64,000 bases of DNA from Pseudomonas duriflava (lineage in GTDB: Bacteria > Pseudomonadota > Gammaproteobacteria > Pseudomonadales > Pseudomonadaceae), in the NCBI RefSeq assembly GCF_007830155.1, contig NZ_VLKY01000010.1, positions 124,001-188,000 of the forward strand, in the 5' to 3' direction. Below the pieces are notes generated by a model. It saw only the letters and a program-made list of their open reading frames with translations. It did no database searches and was not told the origin of the DNA. Both the position numbers and the translations under genes were made by a program. This document shows positions 11,379-20,254 of this stretch, in pieces; the first letter of the stretch is position 1, and every line of letters starts with the position of its first letter.

Positions 11379-13108
11379 AGTTCGGAGCCCATCGAAAAAT
11401 GCAAACGAATACCACCCTCTTCATCCAGCCCGTGAGCTAGGTCGACCCGAATCGGACCTACCGGCGAGACCCAGCGAACTCCCAGGCCAACGCTGGTCTT
11501 GATATCGGGCGTAGTTAATGAATTGAAAGCGCCGCCTTGGTCTACAAACGTTGCCAAGCGCCATTTGTCCTTGAGGGGATATTGATATTCGACACTGCCC
11601 GCTATCATGTAGCGTCCACCGATCTTGTCGCCATCGGAATTTTCCGGCGATAACGTCTGATAGTCGTAGCCTCGCACGCTCTGGTCGCCCCCTGCGAAGA
11701 AACGCAGAGACGGAGGAATCTTTTTGTAGCCGTTCGTGGCGTTGCCTCCCACCTGAAGGCGGCCTAACAATCGGTGTCCTTCACCAAACGTCGTTAGGCC
11801 CCGTACTAGAGCAGTGGCATGCACCATGTTGGCATCTGAAAGAATGCCCTCCTTTGCCGCTGACAGACCGAACTGTAACCGGTAGCCCCTGCTGGGATCG
11901 ATCCGATTATCACTACGCAGATAACTGTATTGCACACCGGGCATAAGCAGCGTGGATAGCCCTTCATCATCCCCGAGCCGGTATTCCTCTCGCTGCCACT
12001 TGATTGAAAAGACACGCTCCCACCCGCTGGGTAGCTTCCGATGCCATTCAGGCCCCACGGTCAATAATTTACTCAACGTATCGTCGTCGGCGATTTCTTC
12101 GTATTGATATCCACCGGCCAGACGGAACTTGTCATTGATCGGATCCTGCCCGGGAATGTCATACCAGAGACCAACATTCTGACGCGGCGCCGAGAGCTCC
12201 ACTTCTGCGCCAAGACTATGTCCCTGCGGATTGAGCCAATGCCGGTCCCACGTAGCACGCAACCGTGGCCCGACATCCGTGGAATAGCCCGGCCCTAACC
12301 CCAACGTTCGAGGCTTACGTGTCGTAAGATCCACATTAATCGGAATGACGTGATTTTGGGCATCGGCTGGCGCAGCATTTACCCGTACACCTTCGAAAAA
12401 ATCACTTTTGAGCAGATTTTGCTGAAGTTCAGCCAAGGCTTCAGAATCGTATGGCGTACCCGCTTCGAAAGGCACCATTCGCTCCAGTAAATCGGGATCG
12501 AACGGTGCATTGCCGGAAAACTCCACTTTACCTAGCCGATAACGTGGACCGCTGTCATATACCAATTGGATATCGGCCGTTCCGCCTTCGGGATCGATGA
12601 GCAAACGCTGCTGCGTGAAATGCCCACTGAAAAAGCCATAACGTGCCGCCTGGTTTTGAATCAGCGTCTTGGCATCTTCGTAATTGCCATGATTGAGTTG
12701 AGCTCCTGGCTTCAAGACATCGGCCGAAGGTCGCTGGAAAACCTTAAGCTGACTGGCTTCGCCTTCGATACGAATCTCTACGTTGCGCAGCCGTACCGGC
12801 TCCCCCGGCTTTACATCAAGGATCAGGCGTGGCGGAGGCCCCGGCTCGACACGGCTGTCGAACTGAGCCTGGTAATAGCCCAGTGCGTGCGCTGCCTCCT
12901 CTGCCTGACCGATTGCTGTACGCCGCAATCGGTGAAGGCCACGTACATCACGCTCGCCAAGGCTGCCGATGTAATTGGAGATATTGTCCTGCAAGGCCTT
13001 GTTACCAGGGCTGACCTGTACGACAAGTTGGGTCGGTTCGGCCATGATGGTACTGCTATAAACAAGCAGAACGAATAGACAGGGTTGTAATCTGTAACGA
13101 AGATTCAT
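11375..13108 (-). CDS. tamA: Translocation and assembly module outer-membrane protein TamA
   Basis: Omp85-superfamily outer-membrane barrel of 577 residues. A signal peptide is visible (LFVLLVYSSTIMA, cleavage near residue 23). Periplasmic POTRA domains cover about residues 24-265, and a 16-strand barrel follows with the Omp85 motifs RFFAGGDQSVRGYDYQTLSP and a final barrel segment with PIRVDLAHGLDEEGGIRLHF. It partners TamB, whose gene overlaps its end. The promoter must lie in the 138 bases shared with the divergent exonuclease gene. No good ribosome site precedes the ATG. Confidence 0.95.
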   Translation of the reverse strand: MNLRYRLQPCLFVLLVYSSTIMAEPTQLVVQVSPGNKALQDNISNYIGSLGERDVRGLHRLRRTAIGQAEEAAHALGYYQAQFDSRVEPGPPPRLILDVKPGEPVRLRNVEIRIEGEASQLKVFQRPSADVLKPGAQLNHGNYEDAKTLIQNQAARYGFFSGHFTQQRLLIDPEGGTADIQLVYDSGPRYRLGKVEFSGNAPFDPDLLERMVPFEAGTPYDSEALAELQQNLLKSDFFEGVRVNAAPADAQNHVIPINVDLTTRKPRTLGLGPGYSTDVGPRLRATWDRHWLNPQGHSLGAEVELSAPRQNVGLWYDIPGQDPINDKFRLAGGYQYEEIADDDTLSKLLTVGPEWHRKLPSGWERVFSIKWQREEYRLGDDEGLSTLLMPGVQYSYLRSDNRIDPSRGYRLQFGLSAAKEGILSDANMVHATALVRGLTTFGEGHRLLGRLQVGGNATNGYKKIPPSLRFFAGGDQSVRGYDYQTLSPENSDGDKIGGRYMIAGSVEYQYPLKDKWRLATFVDQGGAFNSLTTPDIKTSVGLGVRWVSPVGPIRVDLAHGLDEEGGIRLHFSMGSEL

Positions 13109-13246
13109 GGCATGATGCTACCGATCGAGTAGCTTTCAGACAAACCCAGCGTAGCGGCGTTCGTCGCACTTCTGAAGAATAATGGGCTCGTCAGCCAGGA
13201 CAACCATGCGCTAGGATCGCAGTTTTACCATGAGTCCGACCCATCC

Positions 13247-14059
13247 ATGAAGATCGTTTCCTTCAACATCAATGGATTACGTGCGCGCCCTCATCAATTG
13301 GCCGCACTCATCGAGTGCCATCAACCTGATGTGATCGGCCTGCAGGAAACCAAGGTCGCCGATGATCAATTCCCCATTGCCGAGGTCGAAGCCCTGGGCT
13401 ATCACGTGCATTACCATGGCCAGAAAGGCCATTACGGCGTAGCTCTTTTATCCAGGCAAGCCCCGCTCGAACTGCATAAAGGTTTTCCAGAAGATGGAGA
13501 AGATTCTCAGAAGCGGTTTATCTACGGCGTGTATGCCAACGCTAGCGGGCAACCTGTTGTAGTCATGAATGGTTATTTCCCACAGGGCGAAAGCCGTGAT
13601 CATCCAGTAAAGTTTCCGGCTAAAACCAAATTCTACGCAGACCTGCAAACCCTACTCGAACAGCGTTTCGATGCGGCGACCCCGTTGATCCTTATGGGCG
13701 ATTTTAATATCTCGCCTGAAGATAACGATATCGGGATCGGCAGCGACAATGCCAAACGCTGGCTACGAACTGGTAAGTGCAGCTTTTTGCCGGAAGAGCG
13801 CGAGTGGATGGCTCGCCTAAAACAATGGGGGCTGGTAGACAGCTATAGACAAATCTATCCTGATTCGGCTGACCGCTTTAGCTGGTTCGACTACCGAAGC
13901 CGCGGGTTTGAGGCCGAACCCAAGCGAGGCTTGCGCATCGATTTGATTCTGGCATCACGCGGCGCGCAGCCGTTGATTGCAGGTGCCGGAATAGACTATG
14001 AGATCCGAGGCATGGAAAAACCTTCCGATCATGCTCCGGTCTGGGTAGAGCTGTCCTGA
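13247..14059 (+). CDS. xthA: Exonuclease III (AP endonuclease)
   Basis: DNA-repair enzyme that cuts at abasic sites and has 3'-5' exonuclease and 3'-phosphatase activity. The 270-residue length matches XthA. Catalytic residues are visible: E34 in [11 protein letters not shown], the Tyr in MNGYFPQG, Asp and Asn in [11 protein letters not shown], and the C-terminal Asp-His pair in [10 protein letters not shown]. It is transcribed alone, divergent from tamA, and is followed by a strong terminator. The ribosome site is weak. Confidence 0.95.
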   Translation: MKIVSFNINGLRARPHQLAALIECHQPDVIGLQETKVADDQFPIAEVEALGYHVHYHGQKGHYGVALLSRQAPLELHKGFPEDGEDSQKRFIYGVYANASGQPVVVMNGYFPQGESRDHPVKFPAKTKFYADLQTLLEQRFDAATPLILMGDFNISPEDNDIGIGSDNAKRWLRTGKCSFLPEEREWMARLKQWGLVDSYRQIYPDSADRFSWFDYRSRGFEAEPKRGLRIDLILASRGAQPLIAGAGIDYEIRGMEKPSDHAPVWVELS

Positions 14060-14062
14060 TGA

Positions 14063-14097
14063 AAAGGCTCGGCTGGCCTATGCCAGCCTGAGCCTTT
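14063..14097 (+). terminator. Rho-independent terminator of xthA
   Basis: A long GC-rich stem (AAAGGCTC-GGCTGGC pairing with GCCAGCC-T-GAGCCTTT, one bulged T, 4-base loop) starts four bases after the xthA stop. The 3' arm ends in a short T-run. Confidence 0.75.
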
Positions 14098-14338
14098 CGA
14101 TACAGGCCAATCGCTTCTTACCTAGCACTCGCCCAAAATGCCTTTATAAGGCGCTTCAGTCTCGGCAGATCACAGAAAACGCGTGCAGAACCCATACGTG
14201 AAAACCCGGTCTACCCACAAGATGGTGCGAACTGCTTCGTTACCTTGCAACCCTACCTCAGCGGAGGTGTGACGCCGGGCCCCTCTGACGATCACCCGAT
14301 CGCCATGTCGGAGTCACGTTGACGACGACAGGACTATC
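14098..14338. other. Leader region before the TerC-family gene, no gene seen
   Basis: About 240 bases with no convincing ORF. It must contain the promoter of the TerC-family gene and is long enough for a structured leader. Several TerC/Alx homologues carry a yybP-ykoY manganese riboswitch upstream. I looked for its conserved core here and did not find a clear match, so no riboswitch is claimed. Confidence 0.4.
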
Positions 14339-15376
14339 ATGCCCGACGTTATCGATATTCTCACAACACCTTTCATGGGCGCTGCCGCTTGGTTATGGGT
14401 TAGTTTTCTCGGCATTGTCATTACCTTATTAGTAATTGACTTGGGAGTTCTTCAACGCGAACACCATGAAATAGGCATCAAGGAAAGCCTGATGATGTCG
14501 GCCGGCTATATAACGTTCGGTCTTATGTTCGGCGGCTGGATCTGGTACGAATTCGGCGCGACGCGGGCTATGGAATATTACACGGGGTATTTGATTGAAC
14601 AGTCATTGTCTATGGACAACGTATTCGTCATGGCCTTGATCTTTGGCTACTTCCAGATTCCCCGAAAATATCAACATGAAGTGCTATTTTGGGGAGTACT
14701 CGGCGCTATTGTCATGCGCGGCATTATGATTGGCATTGGTGCAGCTCTAGTACAGCGTTTCGACTGGATACTTTATGTGTTCGGGGCGTTCCTGCTGATC
14801 TCTGGCTTCAAAATGCTGTTCAGCCACCATGACCAGCAACCAGACCTCGCTCAAAACACGTTTTTGCAGTTCCTGCGTAAACATATACGAGTAACGGATC
14901 AACTGCATGGCGACCGCTTCATCATACGCAAGCCACACCCTGGCCATGACAAGCCGATCATCTACGCCACCCCTCTTCTGCTGGCTTTGATCTTGATCGA
15001 AATGGCTGACCTTGTATTTGCGATCGATAGCGTCCCGGCCATTTTTTCGATTACACAGGAGCCCTTCATCGTCTATACGTCCAATATCTGCGCCATCCTG
15101 GGTCTACGTGCGTTGTATTTCGCCCTGGCAGCCATGATCAGCCGCTTTGCCTATTTGAAATACGCGCTTGCCCTGGTGTTGGTATTCATTGGAGGCAAAA
15201 TCTTTATGCATGCCTTTATCGCACCTGTTCCTGCACCAGTGTCGCTGGGTGTTACTTTTGGCCTGCTTGTAAGCGGTGTAATGGCATCGCTGATCAAGAC
15301 ACGACAGCCACCAAAACCCAGTGCTACCAAACAGGAAAACACAACGTCATCACAGGCAGAGCGAAACTACAGGTAA
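14339..15376 (+). CDS. TerC-family integral membrane protein (Alx-like)
   Basis: A 345-residue protein with about nine transmembrane helices and the two conserved TerC acidic motifs, SLSMDNVFVMALIF and LVFAIDSVPAIFS. Family members such as E. coli Alx export manganese, or help load secreted metalloproteins, and they respond to alkaline pH or tellurite. A cytoplasmic loop rich in His and Asp (SHHDQQPDLAQ) separates the two halves. The last 10 bases overlap the 3' end of the convergent pilX-like gene. Metal export is the likeliest role. The terC name is not used because several paralogues share the fold. Confidence 0.88.
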   Translation: MPDVIDILTTPFMGAAAWLWVSFLGIVITLLVIDLGVLQREHHEIGIKESLMMSAGYITFGLMFGGWIWYEFGATRAMEYYTGYLIEQSLSMDNVFVMALIFGYFQIPRKYQHEVLFWGVLGAIVMRGIMIGIGAALVQRFDWILYVFGAFLLISGFKMLFSHHDQQPDLAQNTFLQFLRKHIRVTDQLHGDRFIIRKPHPGHDKPIIYATPLLLALILIEMADLVFAIDSVPAIFSITQEPFIVYTSNICAILGLRALYFALAAMISRFAYLKYALALVLVFIGGKIFMHAFIAPVPAPVSLGVTFGLLVSGVMASLIKTRQPPKPSATKQENTTSSQAERNYR

Positions 15377-17514
15377 CGCGTCCAGACGACAGTAACAGTG
15401 GGCTCGGGTCGGCCACCATGGTCAAACTCCCCTGTAAAATCCCCGCCTTCAGAGGAGGACGCATCCGAATAACCGGGCGCCTGTTCGGGCGTATAAGTGT
15501 CTGGCCAACCTGTCGTGTCAATAGTGGTTGAGCCTGTCATAGACTGCGTACCACCGCCTTGAGACGCGCTTCCTAACGTGCCGTACACTCGGGTATTGCC
15601 GGAAGTCACCAGACGGTCACCGGCCATCACACTGCCATACGTATCGTTCGATGACCCTAAAGTAATGGTCCCTCCTGAAAAGGTTGAGCCTACATAACCA
15701 CCAGCCAGGAATGCTAAATTTCCAGCTGCCGAAGGGACATAAACACTCTGGGTCACGTCACATAGATTCTTAGGATACAGCCCGTTCAAATCGGAGCTGG
15801 CTATTAAGCGGTCTTCAGTACGAGGTGTATTGGTACAGATCGGACGATAACCCGCATAATTGACTGCTACCGTTTTGTTGCTGCCTATGGTTGTGATGTT
15901 GCCAGTGGCAATCATGCTGTTGTAATACGTACCGTTGCCTGCCTGCAGGTTCCCTTTGAACCAGAGCACGCCTGGAGCGAAACCTTGTCCAGACAAAAGC
16001 CACGTGCCTCCAGAATAATTGAGACACGTGTTATACGTTGTAGCCCCATAACAAATCGTACGGCCCGGCTTTACAGGTTCGGTACAAACACCATTGGCAT
16101 CAACAGCCGTACAGAGAAACGCTCGATACCCACGTGTTGCGTCGCTAGGGTAGTTACCAATCAAGTACACCCCGTTAGCTATACCCTGGACATTCTGCAC
16201 CGTCACCTGACGCCGCCCCTGAGCGTCAAGCTCAAAGATATAATTGGCAGCGCTACGAAGCGTATAAGCGTCAACCTTACCCGACTGCACAACCGTTTGA
16301 GTAACCGGCGTGACCTTGACCGGATCGATAGCTACCTTGTAACCCGCTACTTGCTGCACATTGCGAATACCGTTTGGTACGGGAGACGGTAACGCACCGC
16401 CTATCGTACCGCTGGCCACAGTACCTGGATTAGCAGCCAGAGAGCCTTGGCCATCGAGCCGCCCCTGAATAGTGCCTTGAGTCAGGGCTGTATTACCTTG
16501 AGTTCTCACAGTCTGAACAGTCCCCCCACTCAGACTCACGTTACCAATGGACACGATCGTCGTCGTGTTATTACTTCCCCCGTAGGCAACGCTTCCATTG
16601 GCATTGATGGTTCGGGCCGCATCTGCACTGGTCCAACTCACATTGCCCTGCGTGTTAATCGTCGTAATCGTGCCTCCCGTAACGGAAACATTGCCGATGG
16701 CATTGGCTGTACCGATCTGTCGCCCGGCCATGGAAACCGAACCATTTGCCGTCACGGTACCTGCATTGGCGTTACCGCTAAGCACTACATCTTTCATTGA
16801 TGCAACAGTAATTGCCGAGGCCGAGCCGGCCAGGGTTACAGTGCCATTGCTAGTCAATGAGCCAATCGACGCATTACTCTCCAGAGTAATATCACCCGTT
16901 GCCTTGATGCTATCCAGCCCGGTGACATTGCCTGAAAGATTCACTTTACCGTTTACACTAACTGCCGCCTCGCCGGCTCCTTCGAAACTGACCGAGCCGC
17001 CCAGGTTGAGATCACCATTAATTTTGACAAGGTCCGGCATGCCAGTTGGACCACTGCTACTGCCCGTACTGCCTGAGCTTGTTCCAGCAGCCGTATCGGC
17101 AGGAGACGTCGTCACGTAATCGAGCGGCCTGGCATCGTAGACCGCCTGCACGATAGCTGTTGAGTCCGCTGCGCTACCAGCCAGGTTTACAACGAAGCGG
17201 TAGCGCTCCGTGTCCGGACGCGTTTTCGACAATACTTGAACCGTAAGGCCTAATGCCCCCTCAACTTTGAGTTCTCCAGCCGTTAAAGCTTCGAGATCCT
17301 GAGTTGTACGGTTGGTCAGGTACTGCCGGACCAATTCGACACCACTCCAAGCCTTGAGCTGAGCCGGCGTCATGGCATGCACCGCCAACTGCCGCTCCTG
17401 GGTGCCCTGTACCATGTACATCATGCCCAACGCCGCCACGGTCAATGACAGCCCCGTCAACAAGATGACCATGAGGGAGGCCACACCCCGCTGGTGCAAA
17501 GGAATCGTTTTCAT
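15367..17514 (-). CDS. PilX-like minor pilin with a large beta-helix repeat region
   Basis: Last gene of the pilin operon, about 715 residues from the ATG at 17514. That start overlaps the pilW-like stop as ATGA, so I prefer it to the upstream start at 17607. The N-terminus (QRGVASLMVILLTGLSLTVA) is the hydrophobic helix and N-terminal domain of PilX-type minor pilins, which normally lack Glu5. Ordinary PilX is only about 160-200 residues. Here about residues 150-350 are Gly/Asn/Ser/Thr/Val-rich units of roughly 20 residues (GNVSVTGGTITTINTQ, GNVSLSGGTVQTVRTQ), resembling the right-handed beta-helix of bactofilin-like proteins. A Cys-containing C-terminal part and an acidic Gly/Ser tail follow. 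It could be a pilus-tip adhesin or scaffold. This function is inferred, not shown. Confidence 0.8.
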   Translation of the reverse strand: MKTIPLHQRGVASLMVILLTGLSLTVAALGMMYMVQGTQERQLAVHAMTPAQLKAWSGVELVRQYLTNRTTQDLEALTAGELKVEGALGLTVQVLSKTRPDTERYRFVVNLAGSAADSTAIVQAVYDARPLDYVTTSPADTAAGTSSGSTGSSSGPTGMPDLVKINGDLNLGGSVSFEGAGEAAVSVNGKVNLSGNVTGLDSIKATGDITLESNASIGSLTSNGTVTLAGSASAITVASMKDVVLSGNANAGTVTANGSVSMAGRQIGTANAIGNVSVTGGTITTINTQGNVSWTSADAARTINANGSVAYGGSNNTTTIVSIGNVSLSGGTVQTVRTQGNTALTQGTIQGRLDGQGSLAANPGTVASGTIGGALPSPVPNGIRNVQQVAGYKVAIDPVKVTPVTQTVVQSGKVDAYTLRSAANYIFELDAQGRRQVTVQNVQGIANGVYLIGNYPSDATRGYRAFLCTAVDANGVCTEPVKPGRTICYGATTYNTCLNYSGGTWLLSGQGFAPGVLWFKGNLQAGNGTYYNSMIATGNITTIGSNKTVAVNYAGYRPICTNTPRTEDRLIASSDLNGLYPKNLCDVTQSVYVPSAAGNLAFLAGGYVGSTFSGGTITLGSSNDTYGSVMAGDRLVTSGNTRVYGTLGSASQGGGTQSMTGSTTIDTTGWPDTYTPEQAPGYSDASSSEGGDFTGEFDHGGRPEPTVTVVWTRYL

Positions 17515-18242
17515 GGCGTGAAGTTGGCCAAACAAGTAGTGAAACTGATCGTTGAAGGCTTTGGCTCGCCCGTTGCGTCGGCCTTTACGGGAAAAAGTAC
17601 CTGCCATGCCGAGACACCCTCATTGGTGCTAAACGGCCAGCAGGTAGCAGGCCTTACCTGAATGAAGGCTCCTTGCTCAGTGGCATCGACCGGATTGATG
17701 AGATCGATTGATGTCCAATTGAGCGACTTCCACTGCTCGGCACGGGTACATTTCATTGGCCGCAGCAGAACCAGGGCCGTGCCAGTGAACACCAGACCGC
17801 CACAACGGTAATCGTCTGTTAAAGGTTCTGTGGTTGCGGCGCTGGGGTTGTACCCCCAGACAATAGCATTTACCAGCGCGCCCTGAATCGGATCAGCCGT
17901 AGCCATATCTACAGGCGTACCCGCTGTTAAACGACGCGTCTCACCGTCACTTGTCGATGGCTCGGATAATACGGCCCCACTTATAACCATGAGGTCCTTA
18001 CCTACTTGAGACTTAGTAGCTCCCGTCAAAGGCAACCCAAATCCTGCTTGTTGCAGGGCAATCTGTGCAGTTGATAAGCCGGAGGCCTTTTGGCCTTCGC
18101 TCGTGGCCAACTCAGCAGATTCCAGCGTTACACTCATCAGCGTACGGTACAACGACAGCATGGCCAGAACCGTAATCAAGGAGATGGTCATGCCAATCAA
18201 CAAGCTGATGAGATTGAAACCGTGCTGTCTATTTCGTCTCAA
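17511..18242 (-). CDS. PilW-like minor pilin
   Basis: A 243-residue type IV pilin-like protein with a class III leader, cleaved after Gly in QHGFNLISLLIGMTISLITV. The hydrophobic N-terminal helix is followed by a soluble domain containing four Cys residues. The usual Glu at mature position 5 is replaced by Ser, which is unusual for PilW. It lies between the pilV-like and pilX-like genes, overlapping both (14 and 4 bases), which fits the fimU-pilV-pilW-pilX order of pseudomonad minor-pilin operons. The PilW assignment rests on order, size and the LQQAGFG-type segment after the helix. Confidence 0.82.
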   Translation of the reverse strand: MRRNRQHGFNLISLLIGMTISLITVLAMLSLYRTLMSVTLESAELATSEGQKASGLSTAQIALQQAGFGLPLTGATKSQVGKDLMVISGAVLSEPSTSDGETRRLTAGTPVDMATADPIQGALVNAIVWGYNPSAATTEPLTDDYRCGGLVFTGTALVLLRPMKCTRAEQWKSLNWTSIDLINPVDATEQGAFIQVRPATCWPFSTNEGVSAWQVLFPVKADATGEPKPSTISFTTCLANFTP

Positions 18243-18663
18243 GACTACCTACCTCAATCGGCAGGCCAAATACAGCCTCATCCATGGGACGCGTCTGCAG
18301 TTTGACGGACTGGGGAATAGGAGTAATTTCGCGCCCGCCCAGTTTGATTCCGGTGCTCATAAGGTCGCTGCACTCTACATTGAGCGGGTATACCGTATCG
18401 TCTATAGGCGAACTTATAGATGCCTTACTGTTATTGCTATTTCCCGGACATAACGTAGTCCCGTAGATATGCAATAGATTACGCATTTGCACCACAGCAA
18501 AGTTCTGGATGTGCATATCCGTCTGCCCCTGCTGAACCCGGGTAGCAATGTGAATCATGCCGACGCCGATCACCGACATGATCAGGACTCCCACCAGCGC
18601 CTCGATCAGCGTATCTCCCCGCTGCGCGCGCCTGGAGCTATATAACATTGATCGGCAGATCAT
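18229..18663 (-). CDS. PilV-like minor pilin
   Basis: A 144-residue prepilin with the class III motif RGDTLIEALVGVLIMSVIGV; Glu5 is present and a peptidase PilD-type cleavage site follows Gly. The start at 18663 overlaps the upstream fimT-like gene by 26 bases. An in-frame ATG at 18648 is equally possible and would shorten the leader. The position between the FimT-like and PilW-like genes and the leader type point to PilV, which primes pilus assembly together with the other minor pilins. Confidence 0.82.
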   Translation of the reverse strand: MICRSMLYSSRRAQRGDTLIEALVGVLIMSVIGVGMIHIATRVQQGQTDMHIQNFAVVQMRNLLHIYGTTLCPGNSNNSKASISSPIDDTVYPLNVECSDLMSTGIKLGGREITPIPQSVKLQTRPMDEAVFGLPIEVGSLETK

Positions 18664-19132
18664 CTTCCCGACCTATCTTCACGACAGGGTTTGCCGTCGA
18701 GCATTCCGTATGGGCTTGATCACTTTTTACAGGCAACGCCTGATTATCCAGCGCAAGGCACAGGAAACGCTTGTTGTTGGCAACAATATCAACCTGCTTG
18801 GGCAATGTGCCGCTCCAAAGTACCTGGGCATCAGCCGACTGCGCACAATCCAAGGCTTTCTGGCTGTTCTCTGGACGTACCAAAACCAGCGTGGCATCGC
18901 TACGACACAGTAATACAGCAGCTTTATCGGTTCCTGCCACTCCAGCCGGGTTACGCAGCGCAACGGCCTTTGCACGTGCAATGCCTTGCTGCATCACACT
19001 AGCGGCGTCACGCTGATGAGCGCTATTGACCCACCCCTGCGTCAGGGGTATCCCCGCCATCATTAGAATGCTGAGTACAGCAATCGTGACCATTAACTCG
19101 ATCAGGGTGAAACCCTTTGCGCGTCTTACCAT
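18638..19132 (-). CDS. FimT/FimU-like (GspH-type) minor pilin
   Basis: A 164-residue prepilin beginning [20 protein letters not shown], with a canonical leader and Glu5. The start at 19132 has a good GGGGGT ribosome site about eight bases upstream; the alternative start at 19150 lies inside the preceding gene. The soluble part has the GspH/FimT pattern ([14 protein letters not shown] after the helix) and two likely disulfide Cys pairs. It is the second gene of the operon. Confidence 0.85.
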   Translation of the reverse strand: MVRRAKGFTLIELMVTIAVLSILMMAGIPLTQGWVNSAHQRDAASVMQQGIARAKAVALRNPAGVAGTDKAAVLLCRSDATLVLVRPENSQKALDCAQSADAQVLWSGTLPKQVDIVANNKRFLCLALDNQALPVKSDQAHTECSTANPVVKIGREDDLPINVI

Positions 19133-19560
19133 GACGTAACCCCCGGACATCCTGAAATAGTGCGCTGGTTCTTTTGGGTAAGACTAAGCGTACAGGTACG
19201 TAGTTTCGCACTCTTACCTTGCGCTGTAAGAACATAGCCAGTATCGGATGCTTGAGTGATCAGGTAATCAAAGTCAGCCGCCTGCGCTGGCTGCCATTTA
19301 CCATTGAACAGGTTTTGAGTCGCTTCGGTAGTCGTAGTGGTGGTGGTTGGGTATTTAAGGGTGCGCTGTCGGGCATTTTCCATATTCAGGCCCAATGCAA
19401 CTAGGTCACCTTGAGCCGTCTTGATCTGGCTACGGCTGACATACGAACTATAAGAAGGAATGGCAATAGCAGCCAGAATTCCAATGATGGCTACTACGAT
19501 CAGAATTTCGATCAAGGTAAAGCCAGCGGCGTGTCGCGTCTTGATAAAGCGTGTATGCAT
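19126..19560 (-). CDS. pilE: PilE-like type IV pilin
   Basis: First gene of the pilin operon, 144 residues. The leader and helix are textbook type IV pilin: [18 protein letters not shown], with Glu5 and the following [10 protein letters not shown] short Thr run (about residues 71-78) sits in the variable loop. Two Cys near the C-terminus (in RTCTLSL and ISGCPG) can form the D-region disulfide. In pseudomonads pilE is the minor pilin next to pilY1. No pilY1 gene is present here, so the operon is incomplete or differently organised. Confidence 0.85.
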   Translation of the reverse strand: MHTRFIKTRHAAGFTLIEILIVVAIIGILAAIAIPSYSSYVSRSQIKTAQGDLVALGLNMENARQRTLKYPTTTTTTTEATQNLFNGKWQPAQAADFDYLITQASDTGYVLTAQGKSAKLRTCTLSLTQKNQRTISGCPGVTSW

Positions 19561-20254
19561 GTGTCTAGGCCTGAGCGTTAAATGATCAGCCTCCCTGCCT
19601 GGACTCCTCTGCTACCCATGTCCTTACAGGCTTTGCTCGTACTACTTTTCTGTCTTCCTTCTCATACAAATGCTATGCCAGCTGCTAAAAAAGTCTCGCT
19701 TTTTCTACTCAACCTACCTTCATATCAGCCAAAAATAGCCTATGAAGCAGTATGGCTCGCTTTTGTAATAAAGCTTTATGTATGGAAGAAGAGTTATCAA
19801 GAAGGCATAAATTTGACGGGAAGACCACTTCCCGTAGAACAAGCGTCAGAATAACGTCTCAAACGGCCACAAGAAAAACTCGTTAAAATAATTTATTATC
19901 CAACATTAATTTAAAGATATAACTATTTGATTTTATTTATAAAAAATTAGTTAATGTAGATTCTAGCTAAGATTTTATTGCGCAGGCATTCTTCTATAGC
20001 TTCTCCCCAAGCTACGTGATTCATAAACAAGAGGTGTAGCAGCGCTTTAGAAAGTCACTTGGCTCTCTGGAAAATTGCAACGACTCCAAGCCAAACATGC
20101 TTGTTTAACAGATAACCTTCTTACTTCCAGGCGTTATCTGATGTCATATGTATGTCTAGAATAAGTAGCTGATCGATTTGTCACGATATGAACTCTCGAC
20201 GGCAAGGCCGACCTTATAGATTTCAACCATCCTCAAGGATATTTCATCGTTTCC
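19561..20254. other. AT-rich intergenic region, pilin promoter side
   Basis: Nearly 700 bases without a supported gene, markedly AT-rich between about 19860 and 19980. It must hold the promoter of the minus-strand pilin operon and that of the plus-strand MFS gene. A short ORF at 19582-19854 has no ribosome site or family resemblance and was not accepted. An AAGGA box at about 20236 lies 16 bases before the MFS start, further than usual. Confidence 0.5.

Noticed and set aside
14098-14338. Possible yybP-ykoY manganese riboswitch before the TerC-family gene
   Set aside because: The gene family and leader length would fit, but I could not find the conserved core sequences. A covariance search with the yybP-ykoY model would decide.
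19582-19854. 90-codon plus-strand ORF with a hydrophobic start
   Set aside because: No ribosome site, AT-rich composition and no recognisable family; it covers the pilE promoter.
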